Positions 50,358-62,181 of a DNA stretch of 64,000 nucleotides are shown piece by piece. The first letter of the stretch is position 1; the number at the start of each line of letters is the position of its first letter. The translations under genes and the position numbers were made by a program. The DNA comes from Alphaproteobacteria bacterium (lineage in GTDB: Bacteria > Pseudomonadota > Alphaproteobacteria > Rs-D84), in NCBI GenBank assembly GCA_017629245.1, contig JAGBXO010000002.1, positions 62,001-126,000 on the forward strand, read 5' to 3'. The notes under the pieces were generated by a model that saw only the letters and a program-made list of their open reading frames with translations, did not search any database and was not told where the DNA came from.

Positions 50358-51256
50358 AAACACCAAAGTGGTTTTTGAAAAAAAGTCCGATTGCGCTGGC
50401 GCTAATACCGGTTTCGTGGGTGTATTATATTTTTAGTCGTCTTGTTTTTATGTTTCGCAAGGGTGGGGCATTGAAATCACGCAGAAAGATTATCTGTGTT
50501 GGAAATATATTGGCCGGCGGGGTTGGTAAAACACCAATTGTAAAGCAGATTGCACAGTACTTTGATGCGCCGGTTGTTATGCGCGGGTATAAAAAGGATA
50601 AGTCTGTATCTGTCATCGGGGATGAAGCGACTATGCTGGCGCGGGCGGGTCTGGCGGTGCATGTTGGCGACAGAAAAAGTAATATAATTTTGTTGAATAA
50701 TCAAAATGATGCGATTGGCCCCATTGTTATGGATGATGGTTTACAAAATCCGACAATAAAAAAAGATATAGAAATTATTGTTTTTGATGAAGCAATTGGT
50801 TATGGAAATGGATTGCTGTTGCCGGCCGGGCCTTTGCGTGATGTAAAACGCAGTGTAAAAAAAGCGGATGCTGTTATTGTTATTCGTGCAAAAAATTCAA
50901 AAAAGAAATTAAAATTGCCGAATAATATTCCTGTGTTTTGTGCGGATAATAAAACGATTTCACCGTATGAAGAAAGTCAAAAATTGGTGGCTTTTGCAGG
51001 GATTGGGTATCCGGGTAAGTTCTTTGCGGCATTAGATAATGTGGTTGATACGCGTGCGTTTGAAGATCACTATCAATATACAAAAGACGATATAGAAAAA
51101 TTGATTAGTCTGGCGAATAAAAAGGGGGCCAGGTTAATTACAACTGAAAAAGATTGGGTCAGGTTGCCGGCAGAATATCAGGAAGAAATAAAATATGCAA
51201 AACTGGAAACGGTTATTGAAAATGTGTTTTGGGATTGGATAAAGGAGAAAATATAA
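50354..51256 (+). CDS. lpxK: Tetraacyldisaccharide 4'-kinase
   Basis: A 300-aa membrane-associated kinase that phosphorylates the 4' position of the lipid A disaccharide. The P-loop is GNILAGGVGKTPIVKQIA (about residue 55), MDDGLQNP and LPAGPLRD are family markers, and TTEKDWVRLP is near the C-terminus. Length is a little below the usual 320-340. Start overlaps the previous stop (ATGA) and the stop overlaps lpxC as TAATG. Confidence 0.94.
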   Translation: MKTPKWFLKKSPIALALIPVSWVYYIFSRLVFMFRKGGALKSRRKIICVGNILAGGVGKTPIVKQIAQYFDAPVVMRGYKKDKSVSVIGDEATMLARAGLAVHVGDRKSNIILLNNQNDAIGPIVMDDGLQNPTIKKDIEIIVFDEAIGYGNGLLLPAGPLRDVKRSVKKADAVIVIRAKNSKKKLKLPNNIPVFCADNKTISPYEESQKLVAFAGIGYPGKFFAALDNVVDTRAFEDHYQYTKDDIEKLISLANKKGARLITTEKDWVRLPAEYQEEIKYAKLETVIENVFWDWIKEKI

Positions 51257-52197
51257 TGATTACTTTTAAAAGTCCGATAAATATATCAGGGGTTGGTATT
51301 CATTCAGGTAAAACTGTTAATATTGTTGTAAAGCCTGCAGATGTGCCAGGAATTTTCTTTCGTCGTGTGGATATGGTGGGGACGGATTTGATTCCGGCGA
51401 CCTTTGACAATGTTGGTGAAACAAAAATGCGTAATACGACAATTGGTAAAATGTCGGGCGCGCATGTTCAAACGGTTGAACATTTAATGGCGGCATTGTT
51501 TATGGTTGGGGTTGACAGTGCAATTATTGAAATTGATGGAGCAGAAACACCAATTCTGGACGGCAGTGCGGCAGAATTTATAACCGCGTTTGAAAATGCT
51601 GGTATCACAAAGGGGAAAATGAAGCGCGTAATAGTAAAACAGCCAGTGGTTGCGTATGCGAATGAAGTTTTAAAGCAGTTGCCGTGGTTTGTGCGTGCAA
51701 AAATATGGGTGATGAATCTGATTTCTGGACGCAAGGCAGATGGTTTTGTAAAATTAAGTCCAAATGATGAAAAGTCTTTGGATATCAAGGCGACCTTGAT
51801 TTACCCAGAAAAAATTATAGGAAAACAATCTTATTCGTATTCTTGCGATGGGACAAAGAAGTCTGTAGATGATTTCAAGGAAAATGTTGCGCGGGCGCGT
51901 ACATTTGGTAAATATTCAGAATGGGAATATTTAAAAAAGCACGGTATGGGGCATGGTGCATCCGAAGAAAATGTGATTGCGTTGAATGATGCGGGGGATG
52001 GAACGCTGAACCCGACAATTTGGCCAGATGAATTTGTGCGTCATAAAATTGTTGATGCTGTTGGTGATATGTTTACCAGTGGGGGGATGATTTGCGGTTC
52101 TTTGGAATCATATAAGGGCAGTCATGCGCTGAATAATATTGTTTTGAAAAAGTTGTTCAGTGACCCAAAAAATTATGTTATAATTGATGCAGAATAA
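51256..52197 (+). CDS. lpxC: UDP-3-O-acyl-N-acetylglucosamine deacetylase
   Basis: A 313-aa zinc enzyme, the committed step of lipid A synthesis. GVGIHSGKTVNI, HVQTVEHLMAAL (zinc histidine), ILDGSAAEF and HKIVDAVGDM with the zinc ligands and nucleophile-activating Asp are intact, plus SHALNN near the end. ATG 51256 overlaps the lpxK stop. lpxC usually lies at the end of the cell-division (dcw) cluster; its location behind lpxK here is unusual and makes one lipid A transcription unit. Confidence 0.96.
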   Translation: MITFKSPINISGVGIHSGKTVNIVVKPADVPGIFFRRVDMVGTDLIPATFDNVGETKMRNTTIGKMSGAHVQTVEHLMAALFMVGVDSAIIEIDGAETPILDGSAAEFITAFENAGITKGKMKRVIVKQPVVAYANEVLKQLPWFVRAKIWVMNLISGRKADGFVKLSPNDEKSLDIKATLIYPEKIIGKQSYSYSCDGTKKSVDDFKENVARARTFGKYSEWEYLKKHGMGHGASEENVIALNDAGDGTLNPTIWPDEFVRHKIVDAVGDMFTSGGMICGSLESYKGSHALNNIVLKKLFSDPKNYVIIDAE

Positions 52198-52210
52198 AGG
52201 AAGGAAAAAT

Positions 52211-52627
52211 ATGAAAAAATTCTTGGCGATTATGGCGGTGGCGCTTTCGTTGGCTGCATGTGGTGGAATGATAAAGAATGAAAATGGCAGCCAGTATTTG
52301 GTACAGTTGGATGCAGAACCGATTGGATGTACTTTCTTGTATAAAATTGAATCCGAAGTGTCTGTTTATGATTCACAGGATGCACGCAGATATCTGGAAA
52401 ATCGCATTGTTGACCAGGCACGCAATGGTAATGCATATTGGATTACCAGCCAACGCACAAAGCCAAATGAATGGGTGATTTTTGGGCCAGAACGTTCTTT
52501 TATACTGGTTGCGAATGTTTATGATTGTCCACATCCGAATGCAGTGCGTACTGCGCGTGGTGGTGGTGCGGCAACCTATACACCAGAACAGGTGGTTACA
52601 GACTGCACATATGGTAATTGTCAATAA
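52211..52627 (+). CDS. Small outer-membrane lipoprotein (DUF4156-like)
   Basis: A 138-aa lipoprotein: MKKFLAIMAVALSLAACGG has a clear lipobox (LAAC, Cys at residue 17). The mature part LVQLDAEPIGCTFLYKIESEV recalls the DUF4156 pattern 'V......(A)EP..C.YLG'. It contains four further cysteines, including a C-terminal DCTYGNC. Start 52211 is preferred over 52184 because it gives a proper signal and follows AAGGAAGG. It is last in the lipid A run, before a terminator. Confidence 0.75.
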   Translation: MKKFLAIMAVALSLAACGGMIKNENGSQYLVQLDAEPIGCTFLYKIESEVSVYDSQDARRYLENRIVDQARNGNAYWITSQRTKPNEWVIFGPERSFILVANVYDCPHPNAVRTARGGGAATYTPEQVVTDCTYGNCQ

Positions 52628-52656
52628 AATATACCCGCCATGTGGCGGGATTTTTA
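52628..52656 (+). terminator. Rho-independent terminator
   Basis: TACCCGCCA-TG-TGGCGGGATTTTT after the lipoprotein gene. Confidence 0.85.
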
Positions 52657-52679
52657 AATACATAGTTGTTTAAAACCGT

Positions 52680-52709
52680 TTGCCATAGGTTGTGATTTTA
52701 TGTTATAAT
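52680..52709 (+). promoter_or_regulatory. Promoter of the pilO-pilR block
   Basis: TTGCCA (52680-52685), 18 bases, TATAAT (52704-52709); the TTG start of pilO is at 52739 with GAGAGAG upstream. Confidence 0.6.
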
Positions 52710-52738
52710 TAAAATCAGTAATTACGAGAGAGATTTTA

Positions 52739-54001
52739 TTGGCCGGTCAAATTTTAAATATTAATCGCAAGAAATATGCCGTTGGCTTGTTTTGGCAGCC
52801 GATGGGTGTTGGTGCAACTGTGCGCAATTATGCGCGGACTTTGGCACGCGGTGTCGATAAAAAACTGAATTTATACACCCAGTATCGCGCAATGATTGGG
52901 TTGGCTGCACGCAGAAATGGTGCGCGTGCAGGTATGTTGAGTGCGGCAGCCGAAGTGATGGAAAGTTTTTCAGAATATACTTCGTTTCTGGCGGTCTTTG
53001 CGGTGCCACGCGGATTTTATATGGTGGCGGCGCGTAATGGTGTTATTCTGGTAGATAAATTGTTTGAATCAGAAACTGATGCGCGCAGTGAATATGTAAA
53101 AATGTCTGAAATCCCAGATTGGGGGGCGTTCTTTGCGCCGGGGGCATGGGGAATGCCCAGGGCAGCGGAAAGAAATCTGGGGGATTTGCTGAATGGGCAA
53201 TCGCGTGCGGTGTTACACACAATCAGTCGATTTGGACCGCGGATGTTGTCAGGTTTATTGTTGGCTGTGTTTGCGTTGGGGATGTTTTTTATTTTCAAGG
53301 ATTCTGTTGTGCAGGTGTTTGCACCACGGCCCCAGGTGGCGGAACTGAATCCAGAATTAGTAGCGGAATATAAGAAGCAAATAGAAGAAAAATCTAAAGA
53401 ATTAGACGAACAGTTTGAAATTGAAAAACAATTGCCACCAGAACCGATAGTTATGCCGTATGAGTTGTTACCTGATATGATGGCACGTGCTGGACAGTGT
53501 TATCAGGCGATTGCATTTTTAATGCAACCGATTGTTGGGTGGAATCAGGTTAATGTGGTGTGTGGCGAAACGCATGCGATTGCTGATTTTAAACGTGATT
53601 TTGGAACCCTGGATGGTTTTTATAGTATTGCAACGGATTTAATGCCAGGGGCTTTTGTGTCCGAAGTTGATGAAGATACATTGCGTGTTCAAGTTGCTTT
53701 GCCAGAATTAGAAAGTTTTTCCAGTCAGGATGAACGCGATGCTGATACAGTTGTACGTGATGTGACATCTGTATTTCAGGGGATAAACACAATTATTGAT
53801 ACGGAAATTGTAGTTGATACATTGACCAATGGGGTTGATGTGGAAACTGTTAATGTGGTAGAGGTTGGGGTAGAATCTAAACTGACACCACAACAATTCA
53901 TGGAAATCTTTGCGGATTTCGGTGGTGTGTATTTAATGCAAGCGGGATGGAATGCGCGTACGCGTTCGTGGAACTATGAGGTGTTAATCTATGCAAAATA
54001 A
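52739..54001 (+). CDS. pilO: Type IVb pilus accessory protein PilO (PilO2 family)
   Basis: A 420-aa protein starting at TTG. N-terminal cytoplasmic domain of about 165 residues (INRKKYAVGLFWQPMGVG, RGFYMVAARNGVIL), one transmembrane helix near 180-200 (MLSGLLLAVFALGMFFIF) and a periplasmic domain rich in acidic residues. This layout and the opening match PilO2/PilO of R64 thin-pilus and bundle-forming pilus systems, a platform linking the inner-membrane machine to the pilus. The next three genes are pilP, pilQ and pilR in the same order as in R64. Confidence 0.75.
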   Translation: MAGQILNINRKKYAVGLFWQPMGVGATVRNYARTLARGVDKKLNLYTQYRAMIGLAARRNGARAGMLSAAAEVMESFSEYTSFLAVFAVPRGFYMVAARNGVILVDKLFESETDARSEYVKMSEIPDWGAFFAPGAWGMPRAAERNLGDLLNGQSRAVLHTISRFGPRMLSGLLLAVFALGMFFIFKDSVVQVFAPRPQVAELNPELVAEYKKQIEEKSKELDEQFEIEKQLPPEPIVMPYELLPDMMARAGQCYQAIAFLMQPIVGWNQVNVVCGETHAIADFKRDFGTLDGFYSIATDLMPGAFVSEVDEDTLRVQVALPELESFSSQDERDADTVVRDVTSVFQGINTIIDTEIVVDTLTNGVDVETVNVVEVGVESKLTPQQFMEIFADFGGVYLMQAGWNARTRSWNYEVLIYAK

Positions 54002-54677
54002 GAAAATGTTTTTGTTGGGTGCGATTTTTTGCGGTGTTTTATTTGTAGGAAATGCGCGTGCAGATGAGTTAATAGAAGAAGTAACAGAAGAAGTTTCTGT
54101 GGAGCAGGTGTCGGCAGATGCAGTTGCGGCGTATGACCCAAATGGTTCTTTGTTTCAACAAATTACAGACTTAGAACAAGAAAAGGTTTTAATGCAATTG
54201 GAAAAGGAACGTGCGCAATTAGACCTGGAATTAGATAGGTTGGCGGCAGAAAAAATTAAACTGCATATGGAAATTGATACGCTGTCTGGGCGTGCGGAAC
54301 AACAGCAACAAGAAATTGAAACACAAAAGGCGAAGTTAGAGGCCGAGGCTGCACGTATCGAAAAAGAAAAAGAGTCTTGGTTGAAAGAAATAGAGGAAGC
54401 AGAAAAGGCGGAGGTAAAAGATTATAAATCGGCAGCAGCTCAACAAGAAGCAGCCCAGGTAGATGTGTCTAAGAATTGGAAATTGGTTAATGTTGTTGGT
54501 GCGGGTGCACAATTGCAGGCGACGGTAGAAGATTTGAATAGCGGTCAAAAAAGACGGGTTAGTGTTGGTAAAACATTGGATGGAATGACAGTCAAGACAA
54601 TATCATTGTATGATGGGGTTGTTTTGGTTGATGGTGATGGTAATACACAGGTATTAAATATAAGCAATGGAAAATAA
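53991..54677 (+). CDS. pilP: Type IVb pilus protein PilP
   Basis: A 228-aa periplasmic protein with a Sec signal peptide (MQNKKMFLLGAIFCGVLFVGNARA). A long coiled coil (about residues 55-145) precedes a small beta domain (LVNVVGAGAQLQATVEDLNSGQKRRVSVGKTLDGMTVKTIS in outline) like that of R64 PilP. It overlaps pilO by 11 bases. It probably bridges the inner-membrane complex and the outer-membrane secretin. Confidence 0.75.
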   Translation: MQNKKMFLLGAIFCGVLFVGNARADELIEEVTEEVSVEQVSADAVAAYDPNGSLFQQITDLEQEKVLMQLEKERAQLDLELDRLAAEKIKLHMEIDTLSGRAEQQQQEIETQKAKLEAEAARIEKEKESWLKEIEEAEKAEVKDYKSAAAQQEAAQVDVSKNWKLVNVVGAGAQLQATVEDLNSGQKRRVSVGKTLDGMTVKTISLYDGVVLVDGDGNTQVLNISNGK

Positions 54678-54682
54678 TTAAT

Positions 54683-56317
54683 ATGGCAAAAGATAAAGAA
54701 ATCTTGGCGGATATTGATTTAGCAAACAAGCCGTCTGTACCGGCGGGGTTAGAAGGGGCAGAATCTAAGGATATTATTGATTATTTGTTTGCGAATGGTA
54801 ATCGTTTGCTGACGGCGACGGGGGCAATTTTAGAATTACCACATGATACACAAAGTTTGATTGCGTATTTTACCGGTGGGGAAATTATTATTTCGCGTAC
54901 GCACCGCTATGATGGGCGGGTTTTGGCGTTTTTAGATTTACTGAAACGCCGTGGTCGAAAAATGCGCGAACCGTTTTATTCTGATTTGGGGTTGATATCA
55001 AATATATATAAATCTTATGAAATGCGTTTGGGGGGTGGGGCGCGCATCCGCCAGGACTTTGATAACCAAATGCAAAAGGATTTTGTTGATATTATTGCAA
55101 AAGCAGCGGCGCAAAAAGTGTCGGATGTTCATATAGAAGTTGCAGACCAAACAACAATCTTTTTTCGAATTGACGGCAGTATGCAGCCGGTGATGGAATA
55201 TAATTCGCAATGGGGGGAATCTTTTGTTCGTGCGGCGTTTGCGTCCGCGGATATGTCAAATGCGAACTATGCCCAGAATGAATATCAATCAGCACAAAAA
55301 GATGGACGGACACCTTTGCGTGGAACCAAGGATTTGTATCTGCCAACTGGGGTTTTGGGTGTACGTATGCAATTTAATCCGATTGCGTTTGGCAGTCGGT
55401 ATGTTGTTATGCGTCTGTTGTATGATAATCCGTCCGAAGGGCTGAAGACAGAACAAGAATTTGGACCATATGAACAGCGTCTGTTGGCGCGTTTGCGTTC
55501 TTTTCCAACAGGGTTAGTTATTGTTGCAGGGCCAACCAGTTCAGGAAAATCTACGACACTGGTGCGCAATATGTCAATGATGCTGCGTGAACGAAACTAT
55601 GAAATCAATATGATTACGGTGGAAAATCCGGTTGAACAAAAGATTTTTGGCGCACGACAAATGCCTGTTGTTAATACAACAAACGAAGAACAACGTGAAG
55701 AGAAGTATGTGGAAGCATTGGCGGCTGCGTTGCGCAGTGACCCAGATACCTTGATGGTTGGGGAAATTCGTACGCTGGCCGCGGCGCAGTTGACGGTACG
55801 TGGGGCGTTATCAGGACATAATGTTTGGACGACACTGCACGCGAATTCGGCCATGGCGGCATTGACAAGGTTGTTAGATTTAGGAATAGAACCGTTTAAG
55901 TTAAAAGAAGAAACGTTGATGCGTGGATTGGTTTCAATGAGGTTGTTTAAAAAACTGTGTCCGCATTGTCGTGAGCAATTGTCGGCACACCCAGAACGTG
56001 GTGCGTATCGTCGTGTTATGGATGCGTATGGTGATATTGGTCTGCGCCAGGTTTATCAACGCGGGGCAGGGTGTGAACACTGTAATGGAACAGGAAATAT
56101 TGGTCGTATTAAGGCAGGTGAAATTATCATTACAAACAGTGAATTTTTGCGTCTGGCCTTGGCAGGAAATACAGATGCGGCGGTGCGTTATTGGATAGAA
56201 GAAATGGATGGACGCACATTGAAAGAGGCGGCAGTGTCTCTGATGTTGCAGGGGGTTATTAGTATTGATGAAGTAGAGCGTTGGGTTGGTCAATTGAATC
56301 AGCCGGGGGTATATTGA
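54683..56317 (+). CDS. pilQ: Type IVb pilus assembly ATPase PilQ
   Basis: A 544-aa GspE/PilT-superfamily ATPase. An N-terminal domain of about 135 residues is followed by the ATPase: Walker A GPTSSGKSTTLVRN (about residue 285), aspartate box TVENPVEQ, Walker B DPDTLMVGEIR and histidine box TLHANSA. A C-terminal zinc-binding pair of CxxC motifs (CPHC, CEHC) is present. In R64 the pilQ name denotes this ATPase, not a secretin. It powers pilus assembly. Confidence 0.9.
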   Translation: MAKDKEILADIDLANKPSVPAGLEGAESKDIIDYLFANGNRLLTATGAILELPHDTQSLIAYFTGGEIIISRTHRYDGRVLAFLDLLKRRGRKMREPFYSDLGLISNIYKSYEMRLGGGARIRQDFDNQMQKDFVDIIAKAAAQKVSDVHIEVADQTTIFFRIDGSMQPVMEYNSQWGESFVRAAFASADMSNANYAQNEYQSAQKDGRTPLRGTKDLYLPTGVLGVRMQFNPIAFGSRYVVMRLLYDNPSEGLKTEQEFGPYEQRLLARLRSFPTGLVIVAGPTSSGKSTTLVRNMSMMLRERNYEINMITVENPVEQKIFGARQMPVVNTTNEEQREEKYVEALAAALRSDPDTLMVGEIRTLAAAQLTVRGALSGHNVWTTLHANSAMAALTRLLDLGIEPFKLKEETLMRGLVSMRLFKKLCPHCREQLSAHPERGAYRRVMDAYGDIGLRQVYQRGAGCEHCNGTGNIGRIKAGEIIITNSEFLRLALAGNTDAAVRYWIEEMDGRTLKEAAVSLMLQGVISIDEVERWVGQLNQPGVY

Positions 56318-56318
56318 T

Positions 56319-57389
56319 ATGAAAAAACTGGAATTATTATATGCTAAGATGATGTTCCGGTTGAATACGGAAAAGCGTATGGCGATTTGTCGCAAGTTGG
56401 CGTCGCTGTTGCGGAATGATTTTACACTGATTGATGCGCTGGAACGGTTGGAAATGGTGGAATCTAAAAATGGTAAAAAACCAAATGAACCATTTGCAAT
56501 TGTTATGCGCCAGTGGCAAAAAAATCTGGAACGCGGTATGACTTTTTCTGAGGCCACGCGTGGTTGGGTGCCGCCGAATGAAACACTGTTGGTGACATCG
56601 GGAAATTTATCAAACCTGGTGGTTGCATTGGAAAATGTTGGGCGTGTGGTTGATGGTATGCAACGCATTAGGCGTGCAATGACAACGGCGGTTGCGTATC
56701 CTTTATTTTTATTGGCGTTGACATTTGGTATTATTATTATGGTTGGAATTTACCTGGTACCCCCATTAGCCGAGGTTGCAGGAAACTCTGTTGTATGGCG
56801 TGGGTCGGCGCGCAGTTTGGTGTGGCTGTCGGATGTGTCTATTAAATATTGGTATGTTTTCTTGATCGCATTTGCATCTGGTGTTGCGATTGTTTGGTTG
56901 ACATTGGCGAATTGGACCGGGCGGTTGCGTGCAACATTTGATAAATTTCCACCATGGAGTACATATAAAATTCAGGTATCGGTTGGTTGGTTGATGAGTT
57001 TAGCTGCCATGGTCAGTGCGGGTGTGACAATTCCAGATGCAATGCGTATGTTGGCAGACAGTGCAAACAGATATCTGCGCAATATTTTAGATAGGGCGTT
57101 AAGGTTTATTGCAAATGGCGATAACCTGGGGCGAGCGTTACAAAATACAAACCGTGGTTTCCCAGATGATGAAATTATAGGCGACTTGACAATTTATGCA
57201 GATATGAATGGGTTTGATGAAAACCTGGCCCAGGTTGCAAATGATTATTTAAATGAATCTGTTCGCAAGATGGAAAAAATTTCAAATACGCTGAACAGTA
57301 TGGGGATTTTACTGGTGTCTGCGATTATTGCGTGGGTTGTTTTGGGGACATTTCAGATGCAGGACCAGATTACATCCGCATTATCGTAA
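56319..57389 (+). CDS. pilR: Type IVb pilus inner-membrane platform protein PilR
   Basis: A 356-aa GspF-family protein. Two cytoplasmic helical domains (KRMAICRKLASLLRNDFTLIDALERLE; later SLAAMVSAGVTIPDAMRML) alternate with three hydrophobic segments (about residues 125-150, 175-200 and 325-350). It forms the rotor or platform that turns ATP hydrolysis into pilin insertion. Two bases separate it from pilQ. No further pilus genes (pilN secretin, pilT-like) follow. Confidence 0.88.
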   Translation: MKKLELLYAKMMFRLNTEKRMAICRKLASLLRNDFTLIDALERLEMVESKNGKKPNEPFAIVMRQWQKNLERGMTFSEATRGWVPPNETLLVTSGNLSNLVVALENVGRVVDGMQRIRRAMTTAVAYPLFLLALTFGIIIMVGIYLVPPLAEVAGNSVVWRGSARSLVWLSDVSIKYWYVFLIAFASGVAIVWLTLANWTGRLRATFDKFPPWSTYKIQVSVGWLMSLAAMVSAGVTIPDAMRMLADSANRYLRNILDRALRFIANGDNLGRALQNTNRGFPDDEIIGDLTIYADMNGFDENLAQVANDYLNESVRKMEKISNTLNSMGILLVSAIIAWVVLGTFQMQDQITSALS

Positions 57390-57392
57390 TTT

Positions 57393-57450
57393 AGTGGTTA
57401 GTGATTGTGTGCGGCATTTGCCGCACATTATTGTGCCATCACTAATCACT
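57393..57450. repeat. Nested inverted repeat after pilR
   Basis: An inner perfect 8-bp stem TGTGCGGC/GCCGCACA (57408-57427, ATTT loop) sits inside an outer stem TTAGTGAT/ATCACTAA (57398-57405 with 57438-57445) that extends by AGTG/CACT. The T-run is weak, so it may be more than a terminator. Confidence 0.6.
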
Positions 57451-57471
57451 TGCGACTATTCACTTACACTA

Positions 57472-60515
<3,044 letters not shown>

Positions 60516-60565
60516 TTGAATATGGCGCGGTTTTCCGCGCCATGAAATTATATGTGGGGATGATT

Positions 60566-61228
60566 ATGGCAGATAGTTCGGATGCGTTGAAGCGGGCGCA
60601 GATTGATTTGAAAAATAGATTAAGATTATTAGATAATCGTTTTGGTGAACATTCGCCAATAAACAATGATATGTTGCCAAATATGCCACAGGGCAGTATG
60701 GTTGTTATTACAAAAGAAGTAAAAGATATATTAAGTTTGATTCAAGATAAAACACAGAGAGATAAAAAAGAAGTGCCTTTTCTTTTGTTTGGTAAAAACG
60801 AGGGGCAGGTTGTTTTTATAGATAATATTGATGCAGAATTGGATAATTTAAGCGGGGTTGAAGCAAATCATGCAAATTTGTTGCCGGCACTTGAAAAATT
60901 TATAAATAAGTCAAAAAAGGACGGCAGTGATATAGTTGTGCATGGGCATTCACATCCGATGACAAGTGAATATAATAAAAGTTTTTCACTGGGTGATATG
61001 AATGCGTATAAAGATTTTCGCCTGGATAACGGGGTTTTTAGAACTGGGAAAATAGAACTTTGTTCTTGTTTGCTGGTTGATGGTAATTATAATTTTTTGT
61101 TCTTTGATGGTAATGATTATTATAAATTTAATGATGTTTTTGTGCAGGCTGAAAACGGTGATATCATAGAACAGTTGCCGTGTTATAAGAAGAGTCTGGG
61201 TCTTTATCGTGGAAATGAACGTGGATAA
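60566..61228 (+). CDS. JAMM/MPN-type metalloprotease-like protein
   Basis: A 220-aa protein. PFLLFG (a possible upstream acidic/structural strand) is followed by VVHGHSHPMTSEYNKSFSLGDMNAY, which contains the H-x-H-P...S-x-x-D metal site of the JAB1/MPN/Mov34 fold. Bacterial members cleave small beta-grasp or ubiquitin-like tags or act in sulfur-carrier pathways; some are in phage tails. No beta-grasp or E1-like gene is visible nearby. ATG 60566 is preferred as GGGGAT precedes it; ATG 60542 lacks a ribosome site. It heads a four-gene run ending in ung. Confidence 0.6.
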   Translation: MADSSDALKRAQIDLKNRLRLLDNRFGEHSPINNDMLPNMPQGSMVVITKEVKDILSLIQDKTQRDKKEVPFLLFGKNEGQVVFIDNIDAELDNLSGVEANHANLLPALEKFINKSKKDGSDIVVHGHSHPMTSEYNKSFSLGDMNAYKDFRLDNGVFRTGKIELCSCLLVDGNYNFLFFDGNDYYKFNDVFVQAENGDIIEQLPCYKKSLGLYRGNERG

Positions 61229-61243
61229 AATAGGGGAGATTAT

Positions 61244-61540
61244 ATGTTTGAATTGCCAAAGATTATTAAAAGTGGACCCAGTCAAAAAGATAAACTAAAT
61301 GCGGAAAAACAGGCCCTGGAAAAAGAAATCCAGGAACTGATGGCGCATGGTGGGGTCAGTGAAAGTCAAATATGGCATAAAAAAGCACGAATACAGGCGA
61401 TTGATAAAGAGATAAAGGCATTGGAAACCAAGGGCTTTAATGCAGGTAATGATAAATTAAAGTCTATGATGGAGGCGCAAAATGGGCAAAGCCTTAGTCC
61501 GGAACAGATGGCGGCGGCCATGGGGGCGGGGCGCGAATGA
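61244..61540 (+). CDS. Small coiled-coil protein, unknown
   Basis: A 98-aa protein; two helices (QKDKLNAEKQALEKEIQELM and SQIWHKKARIQAIDKEIKAL) predict an antiparallel coiled coil, followed by a flexible C-terminus rich in alanine and glycine. It overlaps the next gene by four bases (ATGA). Family not recognised; GGGGAG lies before its ATG. Confidence 0.65.
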   Translation: MFELPKIIKSGPSQKDKLNAEKQALEKEIQELMAHGGVSESQIWHKKARIQAIDKEIKALETKGFNAGNDKLKSMMEAQNGQSLSPEQMAAAMGAGRE

Positions 61541-62181
61541 TTGATTTTTCGCAGAAATGGTTTTTTGATTTAGATGTGCGACTGCGTGGGGCGGGGTTGG
61601 ACAGTGATGTGCAATCTTTTGATGATATTTTACAGAATCTGAAATCGCGAAAAATTTATAATGCAGATGAATTTGCAGGGCATTGCGCATATGTTATTTT
61701 GGCAGGTGGATTTTCGCAACAAACAGCCAAGAAAATTCATGATAAAATTATGAATATGTTGCATAAATTTGGTGCTGATTACAATTTGTTAATTGGATTA
61801 TTTAATAATAAAAATAAAGTTAATGCAATTTGTAAAATCTGGGAAAATCGTATTGATTTTTGTGATGAGTATTATAAGTTAGAATCATTAGATGAACGGT
61901 TGCGGTACCTGCAAAAGTTGCCACATGTTGGTAAAATTACCGCCAATCATTTGGCGCGAAATCTGGGCGAAGATGTTGTTAAATATGATGTATGGATTCA
62001 GCGATTGGGGTGTGCGTTTGTTGGAAAAAAATTGCCAATTGATAATGGTAATTTATCGGATGATGTAAAGCGGGCATGTGATGATATGTTTTTGCATTTG
62101 GTAGAGCAGACTGGTTTACCGCGTGGGTATATTGATGTTGTTTTGTGGAAATCTTGTCAGCAGGGGTTGATAAAGTTATGA
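61537..62181 (+). CDS. HhH-GPD-type DNA glycosylase-like protein
   Basis: A 214-aa protein. LQKLPHVGKITANHLARNLGED followed by VVKYDVWIQRLG is a helix-hairpin-helix plus the catalytic aspartate (YDVWIQR) of the HhH-GPD superfamily. The position of the lyase lysine in Nth (GQKTA) is isoleucine here (GKITA), as in monofunctional members such as AlkA or MutY, so it is probably a glycosylase without AP-lyase activity. No Fe-S cysteine cluster. It overlaps the next gene, ung, by ATGA, which supports a repair role. The substrate is unknown. Confidence 0.6.
   Translation: MIDFSQKWFFDLDVRLRGAGLDSDVQSFDDILQNLKSRKIYNADEFAGHCAYVILAGGFSQQTAKKIHDKIMNMLHKFGADYNLLIGLFNNKNKVNAICKIWENRIDFCDEYYKLESLDERLRYLQKLPHVGKITANHLARNLGEDVVKYDVWIQRLGCAFVGKKLPIDNGNLSDDVKRACDDMFLHLVEQTGLPRGYIDVVLWKSCQQGLIKL

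Noticed and set aside
60566-61540. A bacterial ubiquitin-like conjugation operon around the JAMM protein
   Set aside because: No E1-like, E2-like or beta-grasp protein is adjacent; the neighbours are gyrB and repair genes.
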